Positions 7,192-18,485 of a DNA stretch of 32,271 bases are shown here, piece after piece. Positions within the stretch are counted from its first letter, which is position 1. Each line of letters opens with the position of its first letter. Origin of the DNA: Candidatus Berkelbacteria bacterium CG10_big_fil_rev_8_21_14_0_10_43_13. GTDB lineage: Bacteria > Patescibacteriota > UBA1384 > XYA2-FULL-43-10 > 1-14-0-10-43-13. Made by a program: the position numbers and the translations under genes. The notes under the pieces were generated by a model. That model searched no databases, had not been told where the DNA came from, and worked only from the letters and a program-made list of their open reading frames with translations. The stretch spans positions 1-32,271 of the forward strand of contig PEZW01000027.1 in assembly GCA_002773985.1 (NCBI GenBank), in the 5' to 3' direction.

Positions 7192-9336
7192 TTAGGCGCG
7201 TTCGTTCTGGACGAGAGCCTTGATAGAGAGTGAGATGCGACCCTTCATCGGATCGACTTCGACGACCTTAGCAGTAACTGTTTGGCCGACTTTCAATTTA
7301 TCCGATACTCGCTCGACTCGCTCATCAGAAATCTGAGAAATATGAATCATACCGTCGAGCCGTGGTGAGATCGCCATGATAGCACCGATCTCTTTGCCGG
7401 TCATCCGATCTTTTTTTATTTCGATAATTTCGCCAGTGAGGATTTCACCGACCTTGATCTCGCGAGTCATCAGTTTGACTGTTTCTATCGCCTTAGCACC
7501 CATCTCTGGGTCAATCGAAGAAATCATCACAGTGCCGTCATCCTCGATATCGATGTTGGTGATCTCTTTGCCACCGCAATCTTCTACAATTTTTTTAATA
7601 TTTTTGCCACCCGGACCGATCAATTCGCCAATCTTATCAGGATTAATCTTAATTGATTCGATCTTCGGCGCGTACTTGGAAATTTCCGCTCGTGGTGCCA
7701 CGATGACTTCAAGCATAGCACCGAGAATTTCCATCCGGCCTTTCTTGGCCTGGCTCAATGTGTCGCGAACAATGTCATAAGTAAGACCGGTAATTTTGGT
7801 ATCCATCTGGATGGCAGTGACGCCGTCAGCGGTACCAGTCACCTTGAAGTCCATGTCACCGGCAAAATCTTCGAGACCCTGCAGGTCGGACAAAACGCGG
7901 TATTCTGAAGCGTCATCATTTGTCACCAACCCCATGGCGATACCGGCAACTGGTTTCTTGATCGGAACACCAGCGTCCATCAGAGCGAGAGTCGAACCGC
8001 AAGTGGCGGCCATCGAACTTGAGCCGTTTGAACTCAAGATCTCTGAAACGAGTCGAATAGTGTAAGGGAACGTCTCAGAGTCAGGAATCATCGGCTTGAG
8101 CGCTTTTTCAGCCAGATAGCCATGACCAATTTCACGTCGTCCAACGCCACGAACCGGCTTGACTTCACCGGTTGAATAAGGCGGGAAGTTGTAGTGATGC
8201 ATGAAACGCTTGGTCGATTCGCCCTCCATCGTGTCGATAAACTGCTCCATCCCCGGAGAAGCCAGCGTTGCTATAGTCAATGCCTGTGTTTGTCCGCGGG
8301 TAAATAGGGCCGAGCCGTGTGGTCTAGGCAAAACGCCAACCTCGACGTTGATCGGTCTGATTTCTTCCATTTCCCGATTGTCTGGTCGGATACCCTTAAC
8401 CAAGATCAAGCTTCGAATTTCTTTTTCAACAACTTTGGTGAAAGCGCCGGAGATTTCAACCTGTTTGTAATTACCTTCAAGCTGAGACAAAGCCTCCTCT
8501 TCGAAAGCCTTCAATTTTAATTTTCGTGCTGCTTCATCCATTTCCGCTAGAGCATCCTTGATCTTGTCAGCAACGAGGTTGTAGACTTCAGCATGAACGC
8601 CAACAATTTTTTCCTCAGCGGCCTCGGCGACTTGGCGTTGATGGTCCTCAGCAATTTTATGTTGGATTTCGATAGCTGCTTGCATTGCTTTGTGACCATA
8701 CTCCATCGCCTCAAAAATCTTTTCTTCAGGAACTTCGTTGGCTTCGGTCTCAATCATCATAATTCGCTCAGTATTGGCAGCAAAATTCAGATTCAGCGCT
8801 GATTTCTCGATCTCGTCTTCGGTCATATTTATGACAAACTGACCGTCGATCAAGCCGACGTTGATAGCGGCGATCGGACCCCTGAACGGTGCATTTGTCT
8901 GCATCAAAGCGGCAGAAGCGGCAACTGTTCCGATAGTCGCTAGGTCGATCGAGCCGTCATATGACAGCGCGGTGACCATGATCTGGACATCGTTGCGGTA
9001 AGATTTGGGGAACAGGGGACGAATCGGTCGATCAATTTTTCGTCCGGCCAGGATGGCACGGTCAGATGGGCGACCTTCACGTTTGATAAAGCGAGAACCG
9101 GAAATTTTGCCGGCAGCATAAAATCTCTCTTCAAATTCAACCATCAGAGGGAAATAATCCATGCCCTCTTTCGGCTCGGGATTTAAACAAACTGTCGCCA
9201 AAACGATCGTGTCCTCGTAGTGTGCCGTGATCGAACCGTTGGCCTGCCCGGCAAATTTGCCAGTCTCCAACGTTAATTTTTTACCACCAAAATCCACCTC
9301 GTAGGTGCGAGTCTTAAACTCGAGTTTCTTGATCAT
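7192..9336 (-). CDS. pnp: Polyribonucleotide nucleotidyltransferase
   Basis: Two RNase PH domains, KH (IGELIGPGGKNIKKI), S1 (GEILTGEIIEI...); downstream of rpsO; start at MIKKLEF preferred because the upstream extension is repeat-encoded. Confidence 0.95.
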   Translation of the reverse strand: MIKKLEFKTRTYEVDFGGKKLTLETGKFAGQANGSITAHYEDTIVLATVCLNPEPKEGMDYFPLMVEFEERFYAAGKISGSRFIKREGRPSDRAILAGRKIDRPIRPLFPKSYRNDVQIMVTALSYDGSIDLATIGTVAASAALMQTNAPFRGPIAAINVGLIDGQFVINMTEDEIEKSALNLNFAANTERIMMIETEANEVPEEKIFEAMEYGHKAMQAAIEIQHKIAEDHQRQVAEAAEEKIVGVHAEVYNLVADKIKDALAEMDEAARKLKLKAFEEEALSQLEGNYKQVEISGAFTKVVEKEIRSLILVKGIRPDNREMEEIRPINVEVGVLPRPHGSALFTRGQTQALTIATLASPGMEQFIDTMEGESTKRFMHHYNFPPYSTGEVKPVRGVGRREIGHGYLAEKALKPMIPDSETFPYTIRLVSEILSSNGSSSMAATCGSTLALMDAGVPIKKPVAGIAMGLVTNDDASEYRVLSDLQGLEDFAGDMDFKVTGTADGVTAIQMDTKITGLTYDIVRDTLSQAKKGRMEILGAMLEVIVAPRAEISKYAPKIESIKINPDKIGELIGPGGKNIKKIVEDCGGKEITNIDIEDDGTVMISSIDPEMGAKAIETVKLMTREIKVGEILTGEIIEIKKDRMTGKEIGAIMAISPRLDGMIHISQISDERVERVSDKLKVGQTVTAKVVEVDPMKGRISLSIKALVQNERA

Positions 9337-9373
9337 ACCTTTTCTTTCTAGAAGACCAAGTTGTCTGGAAAAG

Positions 9374-9511
9374 GTAATTGCTCTAATTAGTCTAATTGAC
9401 CTAATTGCTCTAAACAAATCCCAAATCCCAATTTCTAATTGGTGCTTAGGGCTTGTTTAGGTTAATTAGAAATTAGGTTAATTAGGTTAATTAGGAACTA
9501 CCCAAACCGCT
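9374..9511. repeat. 9-bp and 7-bp tandem arrays upstream of pnp
   Basis: TAATTGCTC TAATTAGTC TAATTGACC TAATTGCTC; CAAATCC CAAATCC CAATTTC TAATTGG; GGTTAATTA repeats. Confidence 0.75.
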
Positions 9512-9535
9512 CTTTGAATCTTCTTTGTTAATTAA

Positions 9536-9568
9536 CTAAGAAAAGCAGGCGCACCTGCTTCGTCTTAG
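9536..9568 (-). terminator. Hairpin after rpsO
   Basis: CTAAG..AAGCAGG-CGCA-CCTGCTT..CTTAG. Confidence 0.6.
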
Positions 9569-9572
9569 TAAA

Positions 9573-9851
9573 TTATTTCTTCAATCCTAAATCAGCAATC
9601 AACTTGGTGTACTTTTCTTCCTCAGTCTTGCGGAGGTAGTTCAGTAATCGGCGGCGTTTGCCGACCATCATCAAAAGTCCGCGGCGGGAATCAAAATCCT
9701 TTTTGTGATCTTTCAAGTGTTTGGTCAGATCAGAGACTTTCTTTGTCAAAATCGCGATCTGTACCTCTGTCGAGCCGGTATCGTCCTTGTGGGTCTGATA
9801 CTTCTTGATCAGATCCTCTCGACGATCCTTGTTTTCCTGTGATTCAGCCAT
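9573..9851 (-). CDS. rpsO: 30S ribosomal protein S15
   Basis: [49 protein letters not shown]. Confidence 0.96.
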   Translation of the reverse strand: MAESQENKDRREDLIKKYQTHKDDTGSTEVQIAILTKKVSDLTKHLKDHKKDFDSRRGLLMMVGKRRRLLNYLRKTEEEKYTKLIADLGLKK

Positions 9852-9901
9852 TCCTTTTTTCCTTTCAGCCAGCAAGCAAAGCAAAACTTTACAATAACCA
9901 A

Positions 9902-10013
9902 ACATCAAGATACAAGATACAAACAATATTCAGTATTCAACTTTCAAATATTTGAACCTTTGAAAATTGGAATTTGAAATTTGTTTGGTAATTGTTTCTT
10001 GTCTCTTGGTTAT
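9902..10013. repeat. Degenerate heptad-period inverted repeat in rpsO leader region
   Basis: AAGATAC AAGATAC AAACAAT ATTCAGT ATTCAAC ... GAATTTG AAATTTG ... CTTGTCT CTTGG. Confidence 0.6.
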
Positions 10014-10187
10014 TGTGCGTTGCCTCGCACTGGTTTCTCCCTTGATTAGTTATTTGCTTTTATAGTTATAACAAAATTTGAGCTAAAAAGCAATCTTATA
10101 TTAGATTACATTAAATTAATTCCAACCAAGCCTCGTACCCGTTTGGGCAGGAGACCTGGCGGATCACAAGCGGTGACGCCGATGAAG

Positions 10188-10469
10188 TCACCCGCCCAAA
10201 GAGAGATTGAGGCTCCCGGGGTTGAGCAGGTAAACCATCCCGTCGATGTACCGGCCGAAGATCACATCAGCATGGAAGAGCACCCATGATCTGCCGTCTT
10301 CGTTGACAGGGGAGAGGAGCTTCTGGTGCATGTTGATGCCAGGTTGGCCCCAGACGCACCAGAACACTTCGCGGGTGTCAAACAGGCAGAATAGATTGCC
10401 CCTGGCTAGACGTCTGGCCATCATACTTCTCCCGCTGGTCCCCAGGGGCACAGTCATTTGATTTGCCAT
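10188..10469 (-). CDS. Hypothetical protein, GC-rich monocistronic cassette
   Basis: 93 aa ORF from MANQMTVPLG, AAAGG upstream; GC-rich relative to surroundings. Confidence 0.55.
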   Translation of the reverse strand: MANQMTVPLGTSGRSMMARRLARGNLFCLFDTREVFWCVWGQPGINMHQKLLSPVNEDGRSWVLFHADVIFGRYIDGMVYLLNPGSLNLSLGG

Positions 10470-10756
10470 GTTCCAGTGCCTTTCGCCGCCTCGTCTCTGG
10501 AGGGGCAAGTTGAATTAAATATATTAATCCAATTTGCCACTTCAGAATCGGACAATTTCTACCTCTATCTATAACATAAATTGATTATATGCGCAACGGT
10601 CTGCACTGTCGAAAGATTGACCGGTCCCATAAATACAAACGGCCGTTGTAAAAAATGGGATCGAAAAACCGCGAAGTTACGGGAATACGGGAATTAAAGA
10701 GGGGAGAATGGGTTGCAATGACGAAAAAATTACGAAATTAGGCGTATAATGGAAGT

Positions 10757-11854
10757 ATGAAAAAGAAAAGTATGAAAAAGAAAAAGCGGGGTGGACGGAT
10801 TCTAATTTTAATTGGCATCGCTATTGCAGCCGTATTTTGTTATTTAGTCCCAAAAGCTATTGCGCCAGAGGGCAAAAACGCGGTATCACTAAAAGTTGAT
10901 GATAGCTCTGTTATTGATCCGACGACCTCAACCGCGATACCGACCGTGCCGGACACAACAACTTTCACCTTTGCCGGAGATATGATGTTCGACCGTTATG
11001 TCAATCATAGTTTCAAAAATATTGGTCTCGATCATGTTTTCGACAATCTCGACAAAACATTATTTTCGAATTCTGATATTCGTTTTGCCAATCTCGAAGG
11101 GCCGATCAGTGCCGAGCCGATCGTCGATGATCATCCGGCACGATCGCTCGTTTTCAATATGCCACCGACGACAATCTCGGCGCTAAATGTTCTGAGTTTA
11201 AACGGTGTGTCACTTGCCAATAATCACACTCTCAATGCAGGAAATTCCGGTTTTGACACGACAAAACAACAATTAGATTCGGTTGACATCGGATACGCTG
11301 GTACGCAAAACGGCTTTAGCGAAGACAACAATATCATCAGATACAATACGACAATCCCAGTCGCCATCATCTGTGTCGATTATCTGGCATATTCAAACAA
11401 TGCCAAAATCACCGCGGCGATTCAGGCCGAAAAGGCAAAAGGGGAATTCGTCATCATTTTCCCGCACTGGGGAACAGAATATTCCATTACTCACACGACG
11501 AGCCAGGAAACCGCCGCCAAGACTTGGATCGATGCCGGCGCCGATCTCGTCGTAGGCAGTCATCCCCACGTCGTCGAGGACGTCGATATTTACAAAAACA
11601 AGCCGATTATTTATTCACTTGGAAATTTCGTCCTCGATCAAACTTTCTCAGCCGACACCCAGCAAGGTCTCATCGTTTCCGGTACGATTACCGCTGAAAA
11701 ATTAGAATTAAAAATTATCCCGATTCAATCAATCAAACTTTATCCACAACTGGCAACGGATACAATAAAAAATGCGATGCTGTCGCGAATTTTGAGTTCA
11801 CAAAACCTGACGCCATTTCTCTCAAATGGCGACACGATTTTGGTAGAACGATGA
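10757..11854 (+). CDS. CapA-family (poly-gamma-glutamate synthesis/metallophosphatase-like) protein, N-terminal TM
   Basis: FTFAGDMMFDR, FANLEGPIS, SLANNHTLNAG, VVGSHPHVVEDVD, IIYSLGNFVLDQ. Confidence 0.92.
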   Translation: MKKKSMKKKKRGGRILILIGIAIAAVFCYLVPKAIAPEGKNAVSLKVDDSSVIDPTTSTAIPTVPDTTTFTFAGDMMFDRYVNHSFKNIGLDHVFDNLDKTLFSNSDIRFANLEGPISAEPIVDDHPARSLVFNMPPTTISALNVLSLNGVSLANNHTLNAGNSGFDTTKQQLDSVDIGYAGTQNGFSEDNNIIRYNTTIPVAIICVDYLAYSNNAKITAAIQAEKAKGEFVIIFPHWGTEYSITHTTSQETAAKTWIDAGADLVVGSHPHVVEDVDIYKNKPIIYSLGNFVLDQTFSADTQQGLIVSGTITAEKLELKIIPIQSIKLYPQLATDTIKNAMLSRILSSQNLTPFLSNGDTILVER

Positions 11855-12481
11855 CTAGTTTGCTTTGAATGATGAACTAACACTATCAAAACCAAGATCC
11901 TTGTTCACGAGATCCGCGGGGCCATCCTGCCAGTGAGAGATGGTAAAAACGTAATTAGCGTTCTCGTCGATCTTGCTTTGAGATTCCGGCGTGTCATCAC
12001 TTGCCACCACATTCCATTGTGCTTTGGTATAGACGCCGATCGCAAGCGGAGCTCCACTTCCTTTAGCGCAAATACTGTCATTCCATGTCTTGTCAGTTGA
12101 AGTCAGACAAAAATAGAGTGATTTTGTTTGAGAATCAGAGGTCGGAGTTTTCGAGACTAGGACATAATTTTTCCAATTGTCATTTGGAAAAGTAAACGAA
12201 AAGCCGTATGTTGAGTTTGCGTAGCTTTTCCAATCAGTTGTTGCAGTTACAACTGCCGGAGTTGTGCTCGAAGTAGTTACCGTGCCTGAATAACTTGTCG
12301 CCGCTTGTGCCGTTGCCAATGCTGTCTCAGTATTGGAGACTTTTTTGTTCAAATCATCAATCTGTGCTTGCAAATCGTTCTTGTCTGTCGTTGCATTTTT
12401 ATTTACCAAATAATACGTCGCACCACCGACAATTCCGCCGGTCACAATCACTACAATTAATCCTTTAATCCATGGTTTCAT
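11855..12481 (-). CDS. Membrane-anchored hypothetical protein, short coiled coil plus extracellular domain
   Basis: N-terminal TM (GLIVVIVTGGIVGGATYYLV), coiled coil, Ser/Thr-rich linker, YGFSFTFPNDNW. Confidence 0.7.
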   Translation of the reverse strand: MKPWIKGLIVVIVTGGIVGGATYYLVNKNATTDKNDLQAQIDDLNKKVSNTETALATAQAATSYSGTVTTSSTTPAVVTATTDWKSYANSTYGFSFTFPNDNWKNYVLVSKTPTSDSQTKSLYFCLTSTDKTWNDSICAKGSGAPLAIGVYTKAQWNVVASDDTPESQSKIDENANYVFTISHWQDGPADLVNKDLGFDSVSSSFKAN

Positions 12482-12493
12482 TTGTCTCCCCGA

Positions 12494-12850
12494 TTAACAT
12501 TTTATTGTTTTTATTTGTCGCTCTAAAATTGCGACCCTGTTTTTGATTTTTTCAAGTTCGCTCAGTGCAAGATCATTATCTTCAAAAGTGCGTTTTTCGA
12601 TTGCATCAAGTCTACTATTAATTTTGTTAATTTCACGCCATAGCCGCTCGAAGTTTAGATCAGTTTTTGTTTCAAAATCATCAAATCTTTTTTCCAATCT
12701 ATTGAACCGCTGGTCGACCCCTTTGAACTGCTGGTCAATTTTTGCAAAGTTTTTATTTACTTCACCAAATTGTTCTGAGACATGACCAAACTCCCTGGCA
12801 ATCATTATTGCTAAGTCATCGATCGTCATCTTGGAATTTTCTATGGGCAT
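12494..12850 (-). CDS. Coiled-coil hypothetical protein
   Basis: heptad-like FxxVDQRFNRLEKRFDDFETKTD. Confidence 0.65.
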   Translation of the reverse strand: MPIENSKMTIDDLAIMIAREFGHVSEQFGEVNKNFAKIDQQFKGVDQRFNRLEKRFDDFETKTDLNFERLWREINKINSRLDAIEKRTFEDNDLALSELEKIKNRVAILERQIKTIKC

Positions 12851-12893
12851 AATAATATTTTAGATTGAATTTTCGTAAATTACAATTTTCGTG

Positions 12894-14216
<1,323 letters not shown>

Positions 14217-14335
14217 TTACATTTATATGAAAAACAACTTCGCTCAATCTTTATTTTCGCGACACAAACTGCTTGCTACTATTATAGTACACTTTTGACT
14301 AAAAAATTAAAGGAGACAAAGCAAATGTTGAAAAA

Positions 14336-14377
14336 AAATTCTACAAAAATGGACGATCGTCCATTTTTGTAGAATTT
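14336..14377. repeat. 42-bp perfect loop-less palindrome, core GGACGATCGTCC
   Basis: AAATTCTACAAAAATGGACGA|TCGTCCATTTTTGTAGAATTT. Confidence 0.95.
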
Positions 14378-14437
14378 GTACAACATTATCATTGCTTTAA
14401 TAGCAATTGTATTAGGGTTTTTGACTAAGATTTTTTG

Positions 14438-15592
14438 TTAAATTTTATTTTGGCTGGTCATCTGATATTCTTTTATTTTTGAGATAATCATGTTGGATGA
14501 TTTTTCCAGTGAGGAATTATCGATTTGAAAAGCCGCCGCCATCGCATGACCGCCACCGCCAAAGAGTTTGGCGATGACTGCGACATCAGTATTTTTGTTG
14601 GTCGAGCGGAGTGAGCCGTGAACATCACCGTTTTTTTCAGTTAGTAGCAGGGCGAAGTCGACATTTGCCGCGGTCTTGAGCAATTCGTCGATGACGCCGG
14701 ACGATTCTGTCTCGGCCGCACCGCATTCTAGATAATCCTTTTTGTAAATCTGGGTCCAGACAAAGTGGTCGCCGCGTTCATCGCGAAGATTTGACAGAGC
14801 TCGCCCCCACAGGCGCAGTGTCGAGAGTGGCTTCGTCTTGTAAATATATTTGATGATGTCTTGCTGACGAGCGCCGAAGGCAACTAGTTGTGCCGCGACA
14901 GTCAGCGATTTTGGTGTCGTATTGTTATTTTGAAATGAATTTGTGTCGGTGATGATGCCGGTCAGAAGTGCAGTGGCGATATCTTCGTCAATAAATTTCG
15001 GATCACCGGTCAGAGCTTCGAGGACGGAAACGAGAACTTCCGAGGTCGAAGTTGCGGTCATATCAACCAAATTGATTTTGCCAAATTGATCGTTGCCAGC
15101 GTGATGGTCGAGATTGATGACAGGGATTTCGTAAAAAATTTCCGGATTTTTTTCATATGGCGAGCCGATTCTCTCAAGATCAGTCGAGTCAAGAACGACA
15201 ACAGCTTCGAAATTAAACGAGCCATCGGCAGCCGTGACCATTTCTTTGGTGAAATTTCCCGTTGCTGGTGTGACTATAATATTGAGTTTGTCTCCGACAA
15301 CCTTGTACATAACTTTATCGGCCTTGACCTGAGAGACGTCGAGTGAAATGACGAAATCACGACCAGTCGAAAAGTTCTGACTGATTTTCTTGATCTGAGG
15401 TAAATATTCGAAAACAGATGGTGCCGGATCGTTGCAAACAGCGACGACGTCTTTGCCCAATTTTTTTAAGGAGAGATACAACGCCAAAATACTACCGATC
15501 GCATCTCCATCGGGATTTTTGTGGGTGAGAAGCAAGATCCGCTGTTTGGTCTTCAGCATCTCGACAACTTGTTGTTTGGGTGATAATTCCAT
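14438..15592 (-). CDS. DHH-family phosphoesterase (NrnA/oligoribonuclease-like)
   Basis: THKNPDGDAIGS, DHHAG, ITDTNSF, GGGGHAMAAAF. Confidence 0.92.
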   Translation of the reverse strand: MELSPKQQVVEMLKTKQRILLLTHKNPDGDAIGSILALYLSLKKLGKDVVAVCNDPAPSVFEYLPQIKKISQNFSTGRDFVISLDVSQVKADKVMYKVVGDKLNIIVTPATGNFTKEMVTAADGSFNFEAVVVLDSTDLERIGSPYEKNPEIFYEIPVINLDHHAGNDQFGKINLVDMTATSTSEVLVSVLEALTGDPKFIDEDIATALLTGIITDTNSFQNNNTTPKSLTVAAQLVAFGARQQDIIKYIYKTKPLSTLRLWGRALSNLRDERGDHFVWTQIYKKDYLECGAAETESSGVIDELLKTAANVDFALLLTEKNGDVHGSLRSTNKNTDVAVIAKLFGGGGHAMAAAFQIDNSSLEKSSNMIISKIKEYQMTSQNKI

Positions 15593-15595
15593 AAT

Positions 15596-15724
15596 AATCA
15601 CGAAAATACTAAATCATACAAAAATACAAACAGCCGCTTAATGATATTCACGAAATGAAATTTTACCTGAATACAAAGTTTTTCAAAGTTTTGTATTTTG
15701 GTATTTTTCGTATTTTCGTGATTG
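15596..15724. repeat. Inverted repeat AATCACGAAAATAC.../...GTATTTTCGTGATT
   Basis: Left arm 15596-15631 and right arm 15688-15724 are near-complementary. Confidence 0.85.
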
Positions 15725-15909
15725 TTTTGGTAACTCGGGGAAACGCTCTAATGTAGCACCTATCGAGATAAAAAGCAAGACAAAAGGGGCTGTAAATTTA
15801 TTATGTTCAAAACAGGCAACTTGGAGTATAGTTTACTAAACATTTTTCCAAATCTTTGCTATCCTAAATACAGGATTTAATATTCTTAATTCATAAAAAA
15901 GGAGTGCAA

Positions 15910-17265
15910 ATGTCTGAAGTTGATAAAAGTATTTTCAAGGCGTATGACATCAGGGGAGTCTATCCCGAGTCGATAAATGAGGACCTGGCGTATAAAATTG
16001 CTCAGGGTTATGTCGAGATCATCAAGCCGGAGGGCAAGGTGGCTGTTGGTTATGATGTTCGTAATTCCTCGCCGGCATTGCATGCTGAGGTGGTCAGAGG
16101 ACTGACTGACGCAGGAGTCGATGTTGTCGATATCGGTCTGATTTCGACTGAGATGCTTTACTTTGCCGTCGGTCAATACGGCTATGCCGGCGGTATCACC
16201 GTCACCGCTTCGCACAATCCCAAGGAATATGGCGGCATGAAAATGGTCAAGGAAAAAGCGATGCCGATCACCGGCGAGACTGGTATTATGGAAATTAGTG
16301 ACTTCTGTGTCGAAGGAAGATCTATAGAAGCAGACAAAAAGGGGAGTGTCGAGAAAAAAGACATTATGACCGATTTTGCCAATTTCACGGTCAAATTTGT
16401 TGACACTTCGAAGATTAAGCCGACTAAACTAACTATAAATCCAAATTTTGGCTTTGAAGGTGTGGTCCTGAAAGCCGTTATCAAAGCGGGTAATTTACCG
16501 ATAGAAGTTGTCGGGATAAACGACACGCCTGATGGTAATTTTCCCAAAGGCCGACCGGATCCATTTCTGCCAGAAAATCGACCGGAATTTATCGAGACAG
16601 TCAAAAGTTCAGGCAGTGATCTCGGTGTTGCTTGGGACGCTGACGCCGACAGAGTGTTTTTTTGTACCAGCTCAGGCAAGTTTGTCGAGCCGTACTACAC
16701 CAACGCGGCCCTGATCGCTTATATGTTGAAGAAAGATCCCGGTGCCACTATTATATATGATCCGCGCTATACTTGGGCGCTGATCGATAGTGCCGAACAA
16801 AATGGCGGCAAAGCCGAAATTTGTCGAGTCGGCCATTCCTTCATCAAGCTGGCGATGCGGAAATCAAACGCCTTCTTTTCCGGCGAATCGAGTGGTCACA
16901 CTTACTTCCGTGATTTTTGGTTTGCTGACTCCGGCATCTTGCCGTTACTGGAAATACTGGAAATGCTTGGTGCGACCGGCAAAACACTAGACGAAATTTT
17001 GGCACCATATTATGCCAAGTATTTCATTTCCGGTGAGTACAATAACAAAGTTGCCGATAGCCAGGCAGTCGTGAATAAAATTGAGGAAAAATATTCTGAC
17101 TCAGAAATTTCCAAGCTTGACGGTCTTTCGATCGAATATCCGGATTGGCGTGCCAATATTCGCTCTTCAAACACCGAGCCACTCCTGCGCTTAAACGTCG
17201 AAGCCAAGAGCGAAAAACTGATGGAAGAAAAACGCGATGAATTGCTAGCGATGATTATTCATTAG
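15910..17265 (+). CDS. Phosphomannomutase/phosphoglucomutase
   Basis: FKAYDIRGVYPE; TASHNPKEYGGMK; DADADRVFF; GESSGHTYF; RSSNTEPLLRLN; GGAG before ATG. Confidence 0.95.
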   Translation: MSEVDKSIFKAYDIRGVYPESINEDLAYKIAQGYVEIIKPEGKVAVGYDVRNSSPALHAEVVRGLTDAGVDVVDIGLISTEMLYFAVGQYGYAGGITVTASHNPKEYGGMKMVKEKAMPITGETGIMEISDFCVEGRSIEADKKGSVEKKDIMTDFANFTVKFVDTSKIKPTKLTINPNFGFEGVVLKAVIKAGNLPIEVVGINDTPDGNFPKGRPDPFLPENRPEFIETVKSSGSDLGVAWDADADRVFFCTSSGKFVEPYYTNAALIAYMLKKDPGATIIYDPRYTWALIDSAEQNGGKAEICRVGHSFIKLAMRKSNAFFSGESSGHTYFRDFWFADSGILPLLEILEMLGATGKTLDEILAPYYAKYFISGEYNNKVADSQAVVNKIEEKYSDSEISKLDGLSIEYPDWRANIRSSNTEPLLRLNVEAKSEKLMEEKRDELLAMIIH

Positions 17266-17279
17266 AGAAGGGAGATATT

Positions 17280-17504
17280 ATGCGCGAATGGTATGAGAAT
17301 CCTGATCAGGCAGAAGTCGATCAAGCCTCAGAGGTTGCTCGGCGGTTATTTGACAAAAGTATCGAAGCGATAAAAACAGCATCAGAAAAACACAGATCGT
17401 CGAAAGTTTTTACGATAAATTTGCCTGATCCAGAAATTCAAAATGATGTGTCTTTGCCTGAAGATCTGATTGCTGAATTCAATCAAAAGCTGGTTGATGC
17501 ATGA
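17280..17504 (+). CDS. Hypothetical protein (5' part of a TGA-interrupted ORF pair)
   Basis: GGGAG SD upstream; same frame as 17562..18260 with only TGA at 17502-17504 between them. Confidence 0.6.
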   Translation: MREWYENPDQAEVDQASEVARRLFDKSIEAIKTASEKHRSSKVFTINLPDPEIQNDVSLPEDLIAEFNQKLVDA

Positions 17505-17561
17505 TTTGGTCATATTAAGGTTGTAAGCGCAGGCTTAGACGTTCATTTCGATCCACATAGT

Positions 17562-18260
17562 ATGGATTTATTTTGCGAAGTAGAACAATCATCATCTGGG
17601 ACAGGATCTATTGGTGAAAAACTTGCCGATAGCGAAAAAAATTTGCCAAGTGGTTTGACAGTAGCTCTTGCGGAGGCGATAGAACAGGATTATGTGGACA
17701 CAGGACTTTCTCACATCTTAAGTTTGGGCGTGACATCCATAGATCAACTTCTTGATCTCATAAAAGTTCCGAATATCTCGAGAGTGAGAGAATTGTCCTC
17801 AAGTGAGAAACGAGAACTGATCGAACAAGTTTATAGATGGACGAAAAAATATCCCCAGCTAGAAGCCGAGGTGGTAGTAGATGATGGTAGCCAAGAAAGA
17901 GTTGCCAGGTGGGGTGAGACAGGCCTGAGTCCAGAGACAATAGTCGACATTCAATTATTCCGGACGAGCGAACTTCTTGAACCTGAAAATGAAGAAGCCA
18001 GAAAGAAAAAGCAAGAAGTTGTTTTGAGTGGAAGATGTGCACATTGCGGAAATTCAGTCTCACTGGATGGAATTCTTGAATACTACAGCGGAGAATTAAA
18101 CGGCTTATTTTCATATGTAAGTGACGAGGGAAGAGAAGTTCACGTGCCAGCGGAACGCGAGAATGAACAATCCCAGACATGGGGAATATTATTTCAACAC
18201 GACCACGAAGGCGCCGAAAAACCAGCTACTTTTCATCTGTCAGGAAGTCGAATTGAATAA
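17562..18260 (+). CDS. Hypothetical protein with CAHCG zinc-ribbon-like motif (3' part of interrupted ORF)
   Basis: 232 aa; coding-like frame continues upstream to the TGA (FGHIKVVSAGLDVHFDPHS). Confidence 0.65.
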   Translation: MDLFCEVEQSSSGTGSIGEKLADSEKNLPSGLTVALAEAIEQDYVDTGLSHILSLGVTSIDQLLDLIKVPNISRVRELSSSEKRELIEQVYRWTKKYPQLEAEVVVDDGSQERVARWGETGLSPETIVDIQLFRTSELLEPENEEARKKKQEVVLSGRCAHCGNSVSLDGILEYYSGELNGLFSYVSDEGREVHVPAERENEQSQTWGILFQHDHEGAEKPATFHLSGSRIE

Positions 18261-18300
18261 GCAGATGGAATCATCACAGAAAAAACAATATTGTCAATGC

Positions 18301-18329
18301 TTTACACACAAGCTCAAATGTGCTAAGGT
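18301..18329 (+). promoter_or_regulatory. Possible promoter upstream of rpsT
   Basis: TTTACA-17-TAAGGT. Confidence 0.3.
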
Positions 18330-18436
18330 TTTCAAGTAATCACGAAAATACAAAATTATAAGAAAATACGAAAATTTTGAGTTTCGGAATTTGAAGTTCA
18401 TTTAGTCCCCCAAAGGGGGATCTCCCTTCGGGAGAA

Positions 18437-18471
18437 AATTAGGAATTAGGAATTAGGAATTAGAAATTGGA
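18437..18471. repeat. 7-bp tandem array immediately upstream of rpsT
   Basis: AATTAGG x3, AATTAGA, AATTGGA. Confidence 0.9.
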
Positions 18472-18485
18472 GCGAAAGCGACCTT

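Noticed and set aside
9337-9417. Extended PNPase N-terminus MFRAIRSIRLIRAIT...
   Set aside because: Encoded by the TAATTGCTC tandem repeat; homologous sequence begins at MIKKLEF.
14336-14377. Perfect palindrome as an ordinary rho-independent terminator
   Set aside because: It has no loop in the symmetric form and lacks a clean trailing T-tract; similar copies occur in other contexts.
16182-16679. Long minus-strand ORF opposite the phosphohexomutase (also 7376..7780, 27044..27367, 27380..27739, 27528..27857)
   Set aside because: Shadow ORFs antisense to clearly conserved coding sequence.
17502-17504. TGA recoded as Gly (as in SR1/Gracilibacteria) or Sec
   Set aside because: Other genes in the window end with TGA used as a normal stop and no SECIS-like structure was recognised; a single TGA is not evidence of recoding.
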